Origin: Bacteroidetes bacterium endosymbiont of Geopemphigus sp. | Lineage (GTDB): Bacteria; Bacteroidota; Bacteroidia; Flavobacteriales; Blattabacteriaceae | Reading direction: 5' to 3' | Assembly: GCF_002904345.1 (NCBI RefSeq) | Contig: NZ_PEIH01000003.1 | Coordinates: 1 to 64,000, forward strand | Length of the DNA stretch: 64,000 bases | Shown here: piece by piece, positions 45,664-54,456 of the stretch | Layout of the letters: each line of letters begins with the position of its first letter | Numbering within the stretch: the first letter of the stretch is position 1 | Program-made: the position numbers and the translations under genes | The notes under the pieces: model-generated | The model's database searches: none | What the model was told of the DNA's origin: nothing | The model's input: only the letters and a program-made list of their open reading frames with translations

Positions 45664-46230
45664 TTGAATATTAAATTACAAGAAGAACTTATAAGAACGA
45701 TAATTTATGATTTTGTTCTTCTTTTGCTATTTGTGGTGATGGTTTATGGTTTCAATGGTCAAGCCCTACTTCATGTGACAGTTTTTGCAGGAAGCAGTAC
45801 AGCTGTAGTTTCTTTTGGAGAAAGGTGCTTGGAGAAAGGCGCTGATGTCAACGCTAAAGATGACTTCGGTTATAATCCGCTTTTACTAGACGGCTTTTGC
45901 GATCCGCAGCGGAGCTATAGATTACCTTTTGACTAAACAAAGGAGGCTTCACCACTCTATTTATAAATAATTCTGACAGCATACCGCTTGATTGAGCGTC
46001 CGGAAATGAACGTACAGAAGTGATAAAATATCTTATCGAAAAGGGTGCAAATGTAAATTGTTAAAGATGATAATCTGCTTCATGTGGCAGCTTTTTGTAG
46101 CAATATAGAAGTTATGAAGTTTCTTTTAGAAAAGAGCGCCGATGCTAACGCTAATGATAAAAATGGTAGAACTCCTTTCGATTTATCCAAAACCAAAGAA
46201 ACTAAAGAGATGCTTAAATTATCTCATTAA
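45664..46230 (+). pseudogene. Ankyrin-repeat protein remnant
   Basis: A frame opening with TTG at 45664 gives a hydrophobic segment (YDFVLLLLFVVMVYGF), then ankyrin-like NGQALLHVTVFAGSS and CLEKGADVNAKDDFGYNPLL before a stop. After frameshifts the repeats resume with VIKYLIEKGANVN, then NLLHVAAFCSNIEVMKFLLE and ADANANDKNGRTPFDLSKTK, ending at 46230. The LLHxAA, LLEKGADVN and D.NGRTP patterns identify ankyrin repeats, at least four. Such proteins are often effectors in host-associated bacteria, but this copy is broken. Confidence 0.75.
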
Positions 46231-46284
46231 AAAATACTCCTCCATACAAAAACAAAGTAGATTCTTAGCCCCAAGTTTAGGATA

Positions 46285-47430
46285 TACATTATATGATCTA
46301 TGAAAATAAAGGCTCTGCGGCATAAGAGGGAACAACTACTTTTTCTATCAATCATGATAGATACTATCATGATAGAATTCGACACCATAGGGCTGGGAGT
46401 CGCTATCCCCTATATCGCAACTAAACTGGGCTTTTGGGATTAAGCAGGGAACCTGGTTAATCATCTCTTATACTTCTGGGTTTTCCGCGTTTTATTGCCC
46501 GCAGGTATTATCACGGACAAATCAGGAATTCGTCTGACTCTAATTTATGGTGTTATTGATTTTTGTTCTTACTTCCAATTTTTACTTGTTGTATTTCCAT
46601 GGAAGCTTTCACCGTAGTACGTTTATTTCAAGAAATATCCGCTGATTTCTTAATACCGGCGACCATGGGATTGCTGAATCTCTTATTGTCGGTGGATCGA
46701 CAGACCTAAAGTATTTAAATACTGGTCCCTTTTTCTTGGACTAATTTTTGCGTTAAGTTCAACATTAGGAATCGTTATTGTTACCTATACTTATGGCAGT
46801 GGATTATGTTAATTAATATTCCTCTTGAAATACTGGTGACAATCCCATTTATTGGTAATCCCTCAGATAAGGCACAGATAGCTGCGCGTTTAGTCGGAAT
46901 CTCTGATAAGCACTCTGCTTGCAGCGGTCTTGCTATTGCTTATTACAATGTAGCGATAGATAAGAAGAACGAATACCGGTAGTAAATGGGAAGATAACTG
47001 TCAATATCTTGATCATTTTATGTGTATTACTGGTTCTTTTCCATTTGCTATCAGAACGAAGCTTTAAGACTTCCAGAGCTAAAAAAATGGGACATTTCTC
47101 ACTTTATTGCTGCTTCCAGTGATCTTTTCCATTATCTATTGGAGTGTCTTTTTGTCTTCTCCCTAGATAATTTACAGTACGGCTGGAAATGTCGTCTATG
47201 GTTATTACACTAGCCATGCTACTGCTTGCGTTACCGCTCACGCTTGTTCCAGTATTTAAAATTCAGAAGCGACTGTTTTTAAACGCAGTCGATATGGCTT
47301 TTTGCTCCTCACCTGCGGTCTGCTCTTGCTTTCACCTCTCTTTGCCATGAACTCAGAGAAGTACTTATTTATCTCTTATTGCACCTCTGGGATTATTATG
47401 TGCTCTTGTTAATGAACAAAAACGATAAAT
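46285..47430 (+). pseudogene. MFS multidrug-type transporter remnant
   Basis: Early codons read SIMIDTIMIEFDTIGLGVAI and PYIATKLGF, resembling helix 1 of drug-proton antiporters (FDxTIVNVALP). Later hydrophobic pieces follow in several frames, among them AGIITDKSGIRLTLIYGV (the loop between helices 2 and 3 with the D-xx-G-R motif), FALSSTLGIVIVTYTYGSGL and MVITLAMLLLALPLTLVPVF. There are more than six stops or shifts. The total span of about 1.1 kb is near a 12-14-helix transporter with deletions. Confidence 0.6.
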
Positions 47431-47839
47431 CAATTTATAATCAATGATTTAATAAATAAGATGTAATGACCTAGGTTTGCATAAGTGGGTTTAGGGGATT
47501 TTTTGACCTCTTATTCCTTTTACTTCATTTTTACAACGGTCTCCCTTGATGAAAACATTGAGAAATTTTATAAAATGATAAGAGGGCTATTTTTCAAAAT
47601 ACAAAGCCTAACAGCACGCCTAAGGCGATTTAATAACGACGGCTAAAATCTATTTGGTGAGGTTTGCCTGATTCGTTAGCCGCTTCGGCTCTTGTATTAG
47701 CTATAGCAATGATTAAAAAAATCAATATATACTAAACAATAATAGTTTATATAGTATAAATATTATTTAATTATACTTATATTAATTTTTAATTATATAT
47801 AGTAATACGTGTATAATCGTTTATTTAATCAAAAACATA
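47431..47839. other. AT-rich stretch, little to identify
   Basis: A minus-strand peptide around 47580-47720 (NTRAEAANESGKPHQIDFSR, then ALGVLLGFVF) looks protein-like but cannot be assigned. The rest is AT-rich DNA leading to the next remnant. Confidence 0.35.
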
Positions 47840-48246
47840 TGAAACTACAATCATTTTTATCTTCATTTCTCATGACCATGGGAGCCCGCAGGCACAAGTG
47901 GGCATAGGCACAAAAACTCTCGAAGGGGTTTTACATATGAAAACCCAAACAAAAAACACTCAAGAGCAAAGTATTCAATCCGCCCTGGCACTTCCTGCGC
48001 CGGATAAATCGGAAAACGTGAAAAATATTCAGCGTGGGAAATTTGCTCCGGGATCTTTGATGTTTGATCAAAACAAGCAGTGCTTGAGGTATTTGTATCT
48101 TACAGAGACAGATTGATCCCGGATCGGAGAAATGGTCTGAATGTTCAGGTAAAGATGATATCGATAAAATGATTCGCCAGCAAGCCCATAATGCTGGAAA
48201 ATTTGATGTCAGAGAATGTGATTTTCTAATCTATAGAAACCTGTAG
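47840..48246 (+). pseudogene. Secreted protein with AQVGIGT-type N-terminus, frameshifted
   Basis: A signal-like start at 47840 (MKLQSFLSSFLMTMG) shifts frame into AQVGIGTKTLEGVLHMKTQT, the opening seen after signal peptides of many Bacteroidota surface proteins. It continues GKFAPGSLMFDQNKQCLRYL and, after another shift, GSEKWSECSGKDDIDKMI to a stop at 48246. Two frameshifts make it a pseudogene. The specific function is unknown. Confidence 0.6.
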
Positions 48247-48811
48247 CAGGTATTATTTATGTCACGTGATAAATCCGACAAAACTAAAAATGGCTTGATC
48301 GAAATATAGCGGCCCTAGTTCTTTTTAAATATATATTAGCATTTTATAAATGCTTCGCAGCTTTAAAAGATCGTGTATATATGCTGGTTAGCGTTGATAT
48401 CCTTAAAAAATCCCCCGTTCTCAGTGGTAACCCACGCCACTTGCTAAGCTTCCCGGAACAGAGATCATAAGATACTTCTCATAAATGCAGACGCTGATAA
48501 AGAAGCTAAAAGATGAGTTAACGACACCCCATCTCTCACAGGTTCGGCTCTCATCGGCATGGTAAGATATCAAAGCTCTTTTGGATAAGCGTACCGATAA
48601 AGCAATTAAGAATAATGAGAATAAAATCCTGCTTGACTGTAATGCCATGTCGTATAATAGAATGAAAAAGAGGTTCTTTAGAAAAGACCATGGATAAAAA
48701 TCATAAGGAGACTCAGAGTAGAGCAATACAATCCTGATATCATTCCATAGGGGTTAGATGCGTACGGATTTGGATTTTGACCGGATGTAGAAAGTAGTAT
48801 CCTAAAATTAA
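48247..48811. other. Decayed stretch without recognisable gene
   Basis: Short protein-like pieces occur (for example VEQYNPDIIP and LDAYGFGF near 48720-48780) but nothing can be named with confidence. A 101-codon minus-strand frame at 48421-48726 has no recognisable features. Confidence 0.35.
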
Positions 48812-49024
48812 CGCTTTTGGATCTCTAAAGAGCGTTATCCTAACTTTAAGCAACTACAAAAGCTCTCGAAAAGCTTTTATATTCCCTTTCACTATTTCAT
48901 CCTCGATGAAATCTCTTATAAATCATCGGATCCTAAGGCGGTAAAAATTATCAGGTTCAGAGCTACCCTCGTCTTTAAGAAGATAATTTTACATGAAAAA
49001 AATGAACTTTATAGTCCTTTTTGA
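48812..49024 (+). pseudogene. Possible HTH / ImmA-IrrE-like fragment
   Basis: The open stretch of 70 codons without a normal start reads KERYPNFKQLQKLSKSF followed by YIPFHYFILDE and KAVKIIRFRATL. It resembles the end of the HTH domain and the start of the peptidase part in XRE-ImmA/IrrE proteins (ERYPT..QLEKLAK..IPF..FFL.E...DFRT). The HExxH motif is absent. The assignment is tentative. Confidence 0.35.
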
Positions 49025-49154
49025 GGTTTTGATATAAATTTATATGAGAAATATAGATTACTGTATATCAGTAGATTGTACAGAACATATAGTGTCTTTA
49101 TCGATATAATCACTATCGATATAATCACTTAAGTATTTACCCTTCATGTTCTTA

Positions 49155-49310
49155 ATGGCCTATAATAAGAAAAACCTCCAAAAGGAGATAGAGCATATTC
49201 GTGAGATCTGTCTTCAAAAGACAAAAAATGGTTTAATCAAAGAAAATATTTATCGGGATCTGATGAATCGAGGGCTAATGAAGGTAAAATTTCACATGAA
49301 CTTAAAGTAG
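49155..49310 (+). CDS. Small hypothetical protein (51 aa)
   Basis: An ATG frame gives MAYNKKNLQKEIEHIREICL, then QKTKNGLIKENIYRDLMNR, and ends at 49310. The charged helical start followed by an I-Y-R segment resembles small Bacteroidota proteins near mobile elements, which usually continue with a Tyr-rich HTH-like end. The neighbouring frame continues with protein-like sequence (KISHELKVAFSYIKNRQ), so this may be truncated by a frameshift. Confidence 0.35.
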   Translation: MAYNKKNLQKEIEHIREICLQKTKNGLIKENIYRDLMNRGLMKVKFHMNLK

Positions 49311-49455
49311 CTTTTTCATATATTAAAAATCGTCAATTAATCTACCTCTAAATATGTTTAAGCATGTGTTTATCACGACTTATATTAAGTTAGATACAAA
49401 GATGAATATTTTCAGACCTGTTTATTAACAGGAAATTTCATTAAAAAAAACCTTT

Positions 49456-49910
49456 GGAAGAAGTTTCTCCCTAAGCGCTTGCTAAGGGGGTGTTTCCCTT
49501 CAAAGCTCCTTTAGTTTATTGATAATTGTAGAATATTTCCCACTATCTAAGTTTTTCTCAATATTCATAGCATCAGTATATTCGAGAAGTTGATAAAATT
49601 TTCGTTGATCCCTTAAATGCGAATACTCCGCTTTTCCATCCAGATGGGGACCAGCTTTTTTGATAGAAAGCTCTTATACCAAGATCTTCACGACGCTAAT
49701 GAAACCAGACTTGAAATTCATGTGCGTTATCAGTGCGCACCGTATGTATACTGAAAGGAAATCTCTCCATAACATAGTTATGGAAATCTATGGCACATTT
49801 TTGATTATGCTTGAAATAAGATTTAAGAGCTCCGGCTCTGCCGGCATTATCTATTTTGCCGTGTATGGATAAGCTTTGAACGCTTTACCTTCTTTATCCT
49901 TAAAAAAGCT
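49456..49910 (-). mobile_element. IS481-family transposase remnant
   Basis: Minus-strand frames give AFKAYPYTAK, AGALKSYFKHNQKCAIDF, HTVRTDNAHEFQVWF (the second DDE Asp region TDNGHEFQ), REDLGIRAFYQK, GKAEYSHLRDQRKFYQLLEY (the Glu region GKVERSHxxD), SGKYSTIINKL and GALKGNTPLASA. Spacing and order match the C-terminal half of IS481-type DDE transposases. Frameshifts break it and no terminal inverted repeats were found. It is the only transposase trace I recognised in the window. Confidence 0.75.
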
Positions 49911-50234
49911 CTTCTAATTTATCATTAGAATGTTGATTGACAAACTACAAATAGTCAATAAAAATCCTAAGTTTCACACTTAACAAATATTTCTCATAAT
50001 ATAAATAGTTTATCATTCGGTAAAACATTTGCCTTATACCTTAAAGTGCTTTGAATTCCTTGCTTCAAACCTAGTCTTTGGAAACGACGTCTTTGTGACA
50101 ATATTCACATAAGATAATAAAAAAAAACGTATGAAGGATTTATCAGGATAGTAAATTTTAATATTAAATACCTTAATTAGTATTAAAATTTAATAATATT
50201 TGTTATAATTAAGACTAGAATAACATTTATTATG
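49911..50234. other. AT-rich stretch without recognisable gene
   Basis: I see no gene, RNA or repeat between the transposase remnant and the cinA-like fragment. Confidence 0.4.
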
Positions 50235-50544
50235 ATTTCAATAGTGTTTAAGTATTGACCCTGTATTTATTCAAAAACATGGAACGGTAAGCAAAGAAGT
50301 AGCAAAGGCAATGGCTTTTGGCACAGAAGAAAAACTAAAAACCTCTTTAGTATTAGTTACCATTGGATTAGCTAGCCTTGGAAAAGGAAAAGAGTTAAAG
50401 GATGTTGGCACACTTTGCATTGGATTGGTTGTTGGTGATACAATCTACTCACAAGAGCTGCATTTGGCCTCCAGCGAGCGCACGCATTGGATAGAAAAAG
50501 CTAGTGCAAAGGCGCTGGAATATTTATATCGACATATTTGCTAA
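50235..50544 (+). pseudogene. Truncated CinA C-terminal domain (PncC-like)
   Basis: The frame reads LSIDPVFIQKHGTVSKEVAK and AMAFGTEEKLKTSLVLVTIG, then KDVGTLCIGLVVGDTIYSQE and the last helix KASAKALEYLYRHIC. This is the second half of the nicotinamide-nucleotide amidohydrolase domain. The first half with the catalytic ESCTGG segment is missing; only AT-rich DNA and stop codons precede it. The surviving half is still in one frame, so the deletion may be recent. Confidence 0.75.
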
Positions 50545-50590
50545 ATTGCTAACGATTTATTAGAAGTTCAACCGTTTAAAAATCTGATAT

Positions 50591-51148
50591 ATGGCACGTA
50601 CTGCTTCTGCAATGATACCTTTGGGCACTCCAATTATAGATTTCGAACTCCCGGATCCTGTATCCGGAGGTAAAAAATCATTATGGAAGCTATTATCTGA
50701 CAAAGCCACATTGATTGTTTTTATGTGCAACCATTGTCCTTTTGTTAAGAACATCAATGAAGAACTGTTACGTTTAAGTAAAGATTATCAAACCAAAGGC
50801 GCATCGATGATTGCTATTAATTCAAACGATGTAGAAAATTTCCCGGAAGATTCCCCTGAAGAAATGAAAAAAATGGCTGAGAGCTTAGGCTATACCTTTC
50901 CCTATTTATTTGACGAAGATCAAAAAGTGGCAAGGGCTTATAAAGCAGCTTGTACGCCGGATTTTTTTCTCTTCGATGGCCGTGGAAAACTAGTTTACAG
51001 AGGTCAACTGGACGATTCGCGCCCGGGAAATGAAGTTCCTGTCACAGGCAAAGATCTTAGAAAAGCCTTAGATACACTGCTTAAAGGACAAAAAGTTTTT
51101 CAAGAGCAAAAACCAAGCATTGGATGTAATATAAAATGGAAGTCTTAA
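50591..51148 (+). CDS. Thioredoxin-fold redoxin family protein
   Basis: The 185-residue protein belongs to the AhpC/TSA-thioredoxin-like group. It has an N-terminal GTPIIDFELPDPVSGGKKSL, the redox-site-like VFMCNHCPFVKNINEEL with a CxxC pair, and ACTPDFFLFDGRGKLVYRGQ, where the cis-Pro follows Thr. It probably acts as a cytoplasmic thiol reductase or peroxide-related protein, but the substrate is unknown. The start ATG at 50591 gives no signal peptide. It is the only clearly intact gene between proS and the nrnA-like gene. Confidence 0.85.
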   Translation: MARTASAMIPLGTPIIDFELPDPVSGGKKSLWKLLSDKATLIVFMCNHCPFVKNINEELLRLSKDYQTKGASMIAINSNDVENFPEDSPEEMKKMAESLGYTFPYLFDEDQKVARAYKAACTPDFFLFDGRGKLVYRGQLDDSRPGNEVPVTGKDLRKALDTLLKGQKVFQEQKPSIGCNIKWKS

Positions 51149-51238
51149 TTAAGAGCTTGCTTCTGAGATAAATTTGAAAATTCTTATTTATAGTTAAAAA
51201 GTATAAATAAGAGTTTATTAAGCAAAGTCATTCGAATT

Positions 51239-52300
51239 TCACTCCAATATTTCCATTTCAAAATAAAGCGTAGCATTTGTAAGGATAAGGCGGCCTCCGG
51301 AACCTTGCGTGCCATAAGCGCCCAATGTGTGAGGGAAGAATAGTGTAAGCCTATATACCCCTTTCTTGAGTTGCTCAAGCACCTTTATCCCATCTCTTAA
51401 TGACTTGTGACCTGAACCTACAATAAGTGTGTGAAAGATTCGTTTTTGTCCAAAGAAGAGCCTATCTTCCTGCCATTTTCAAGCCAAAGCGTATAATGAA
51501 CAGAGCTACCTGATCGCCCGATTTTATAGCGGCGCCTGTGAGAGCCTTCCTTCAAAAGAACATATTTAAGGCTATCAGTAATTTCAGAGGCTCTGGCATT
51601 CATTTCTTTTTGATGATTGATTAAGTAACTTGTTAGGAATTCTTTATGATATCCATTTTCTCATAAAATATTTTTGCGGGATCATAATCTCTATAGTCTT
51701 TTCCTTTTCTAAGGATACTTACCTTTTGTAAATGCACTTTCTCAAGCGGTTTATCGGCTGTATCGGTCTTTAAAAAGCCAAACGATATAATTCTCAATCT
51801 ATAGACTACCTCTGCAAAAATGCTGTATTTCCCATCAATCCAGGGGTAGCTTTTTGCGTGATAAAAAACTGACTGCTATTGGTATCAAGACCAGAGTTGA
51901 CCATAGAAAAAACACTACTTTTGTTATATTTTAGAACTTGATCAGTTTCATTGGGAAATTCATAACCCAGACCACCTGAGCCATCTCCTTTCGGATCACC
52001 TCCATGAATCATAAAGTCTTTAACAATACGGTGAAAAGTCACAGCCCATCATAAAAATGATGACCAGGCGCAACAAATCTATTGAAACCCTTCCATTCAG
52101 CCAAGCCAATGAAATTGGCTACTGTCATAGGGGATTTGACTGTCATAAAAGGGAATAAAGATAGCGCCTTTATTCGTCTCGAGATAGGCATACACGCAAT
52201 TATCGATCTGATCGTATAGATTTTTTATCTACCACTTTTGAAGATGTATATATTTTTGCCGAAAAAACAGCGGTGGCAGAGGTAAGGAATCATCTGATCA
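51239..52300 (-). pseudogene. Cyclophilin-FKBP double peptidyl-prolyl isomerase, decayed
   Basis: From about 52230 the minus strand reads YAYLETNKGAIFIPF, a disrupted TVANFIGLAE-like stretch, TFHRIVKDFMIHGGDPKGDG and SMVNSGLDTNSSQFFITQ (51806-52042), which is a cyclophilin domain. After a linker an FKBP domain follows: SGSSVHYTLWLENGRKIGSS (51418-51603), SLRDGIKVLEQLKKGVYRL, and LILTNATLYFEMEILE ending at 51239. At least four frameshifts separate the parts. Such cyclophilin-FKBP fusions occur in Bacteroidota, probably as periplasmic folding catalysts. Confidence 0.8.
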
Positions 52301-52800
52301 TATTAATGGGATTTTTATGAATTGCAAGAAAATAAGAATTGGCTGGTACAAACCGATCTGCTACCATCTCCTGAAATGGCATAAACGAAAAACGAAGGCA
52401 AGGTCAGTTGATGATTTACGCTTTCTCCATATGAAAATTTTGAATGCTAATGACCTCTTTACCGTAAACGTGATCTTCAAAGATATAAACCACATGAGTA
52501 AAACGTGCCATATCTGCATGTTTAGGAAAGCTTCGGAAAATTTCCATAAACTTACTTTTTTCCAAGGATGCTTTCCATCTAGAAATAAAAAAAATTGATA
52601 ATTTTTCTTTAGGATGAAGACATACGTAATTTTTGATATATTATTTATTTGTGGTAATTTTATTTGAGAATAATCAGTCAAATATCGATGAAAATCCTTT
52701 CTGAAAATTTCTTAAAAGAAGCTTACAGGGAGTATCCCTAAAGAATTAAAGTATAACGAATAAAACCAGAAATTCGTTTTACCATGATAAAACATCTTTA
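52301..52800. other. Decayed stretch with an unidentified minus-strand fragment
   Basis: The minus strand gives PKHADMARFTHVVYIFED and DHVYGKEVISIQNFHMEKA in one frame, clearly protein-like, upstream of the isomerase remnant. The 106-codon frame at 52361-52681 overlaps it in another phase and is probably an artefact. The family is not recognised. Confidence 0.4.
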
Positions 52801-53820
52801 TTAAGAAAGTTGATCTTTATATAAAGGTAAAAACCCTAAGAAATGTTCAAGCGTAGCTTTCAAATCTTCTCTTGAAACTCCACCAGCCGCATTTTTGTGT
52901 CCTCCACCCTGAAAATGCTCGCGAGCGAAGGTATTAACATCAAAATTAGTTTTTGAACGAAAGGAAATCTTAATAATTCCTTTAGTGCAATCTTCAATGA
53001 AAAGTGCCGCTAAAAGAACATTTTTTAAACTCAACCCATAATTAACGAAACCTTCAGTATCCCCTTTTTGATAATGACAGTCTTCCATATCTTGTGAAGT
53101 CACATACATATAAGCTGTCCGATACTCAGCTAGAATCTTCATTCCCTGTAGTGTTTTTGTCAATAATCGCATACGCCCCTGAGTATAGATAGCATATAAA
53201 CGATCTTGCACTTCCCCTGCATTGATACCTTTGTCCATAAGGTGCGCCGCTATGATATGAGTTTCAGAAGTGACAGATGAAAAACGAAAAGAACCCGTAT
53301 CACTTACCAAGGCTGTGTATAAACACATAGCCAGATCACGGTCTATGCAATCTAAATGGCCCATTTGCTCTATCAACCTAAATACGAGCACTGCCGTAGC
53401 GGGTGCCAAAGGATCACAAAACATCAGATCAAAAGTTTCCGGAGCAAGATGATGATCAATAAGAATCTTAAATGCAGGTGAGGATTTTAAAAAGACATCT
53501 AAAGGTTCAACCCTTGAAAGGGTATTAAAGTCCACAAAAAAAAGCACATTGGCCTCATGAATTTTTTTCTTTACCCTGCTATTCTGTTTTTCAGAAAATA
53601 CCAGCACCTGATCAACATTAGGTAACCAACGTAAAAAATAAGGAAAATCCGTCGGGGCAATTATATTTACCTCATGTCCAAATTTTCGCAAGTAAAGAGC
53701 TAAACCTAAACAAGAGCCCATAGCATCCCCATCGGGGTTTTTATGAGGCAAGACAAGAAATTTTACAGTTGGCCCATGAAGTTTTTTCTTAAAATTCGCC
53801 AAGGCTTCTTTATAACTCAT
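52801..53820 (-). CDS. DHH/DHHA1 family phosphoesterase (NrnA-like)
   Basis: The 339-residue protein resembles NrnA, which degrades short oligoribonucleotides and can dephosphorylate 3'-phosphoadenosine 5'-phosphate. It has LVLPHKNPDGDAMGSCLGL (motif I with the metal-binding Asp residues), FFVDFNTLSRVEPL (motif II), ILIDHHLAPETFDL (the DHH motif) and the C-terminal DHHA1 GGGHKNAAGGVSRE. The order and length are normal. It is the most downstream gene of a minus-strand series that starts with tsaC. Confidence 0.9.
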   Translation of the reverse strand: MSYKEALANFKKKLHGPTVKFLVLPHKNPDGDAMGSCLGLALYLRKFGHEVNIIAPTDFPYFLRWLPNVDQVLVFSEKQNSRVKKKIHEANVLFFVDFNTLSRVEPLDVFLKSSPAFKILIDHHLAPETFDLMFCDPLAPATAVLVFRLIEQMGHLDCIDRDLAMCLYTALVSDTGSFRFSSVTSETHIIAAHLMDKGINAGEVQDRLYAIYTQGRMRLLTKTLQGMKILAEYRTAYMYVTSQDMEDCHYQKGDTEGFVNYGLSLKNVLLAALFIEDCTKGIIKISFRSKTNFDVNTFAREHFQGGGHKNAAGGVSREDLKATLEHFLGFLPLYKDQLS

Positions 53821-53873
53821 AAAAATTCATAAAACATAAGTAGTTTTAAGATAAATAAGATAATGCTTGTAGT

Positions 53874-54404
53874 TTACAAATCTTCCTCGGAATAGCTTTC
53901 ATTATCTTCTACTTGAAGATCATTGAACATTTCATCGATATCTTCCTCATCTTCTATTACAGGTTTTTTTTCAACAGGAGATATCTTAGATATTTTTTTA
54001 AGATTTTTTAACGGGATTTTTCCCTTGCTATTTACCGTAAGCGGATAGTTAAGCGCAGGAGGTCTATTTTGAATTTCAACCACCTCGAGAAAGAAATGCC
54101 ACATATTAAGAAAATCATAAATATAAACGAGTTGCGCTTTTTCTTCGTCTGAAAAAGCCTCTTTCACATTTACATCAGCCATACTCATACCTGATTGATC
54201 ATCTGTAGGATCTTCCACAGGAATCTCCTTGATTTGATTCATGTCTTTATCGACATAACAAAAAGAAGCAAATTCTTCACCCGATAAATTAAAAGCATTT
54301 TTAATTCCTTTATGAAGATGCCATAGCGTCTGGCTGGCTTTGATATCGATATCTCGAAAAATTTCTTCTTCGGTATCCAGTGCAACTCTTATTCTATAAA
54401 TCAT
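53874..54404 (-). CDS. pRiA4b ORF-3-like family protein
   Basis: The 176-residue protein starts with IYRIRVALDTEEEIFRDIDI and TLWHLHKGIKNAFNLSGEEF, the pattern of the plasmid pRiA4b ORF-3-like family (R..i...TLxxLhx.I..aF). A KAQLVYIYDFLNMWHFFLEV segment, corresponding to the LxYxYDFGDxWxH motif, follows. The C-terminal 30 residues are strongly acidic. The molecular function of the family is unknown. It lies between the CCA transferase and nrnA-like genes and is not here associated with a plasmid. Confidence 0.85.
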   Translation of the reverse strand: MIYRIRVALDTEEEIFRDIDIKASQTLWHLHKGIKNAFNLSGEEFASFCYVDKDMNQIKEIPVEDPTDDQSGMSMADVNVKEAFSDEEKAQLVYIYDFLNMWHFFLEVVEIQNRPPALNYPLTVNSKGKIPLKNLKKISKISPVEKKPVIEDEEDIDEMFNDLQVEDNESYSEEDL

Positions 54405-54456
54405 TTATTTATAATTTTTTCAAAAATATGAGGCTGGAAATATACGACAGCTCCAT

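Noticed and set aside
48421-48726. 101-codon minus-strand frame
   Set aside because: Hydrophobic, low-complexity and without recognisable motifs; it probably reflects pyrimidine-rich antisense DNA.
52361-52681. 106-codon minus-strand frame as a gene
   Set aside because: Another minus-strand frame over the same DNA gives a more protein-like, charged sequence, so this one is out of phase.
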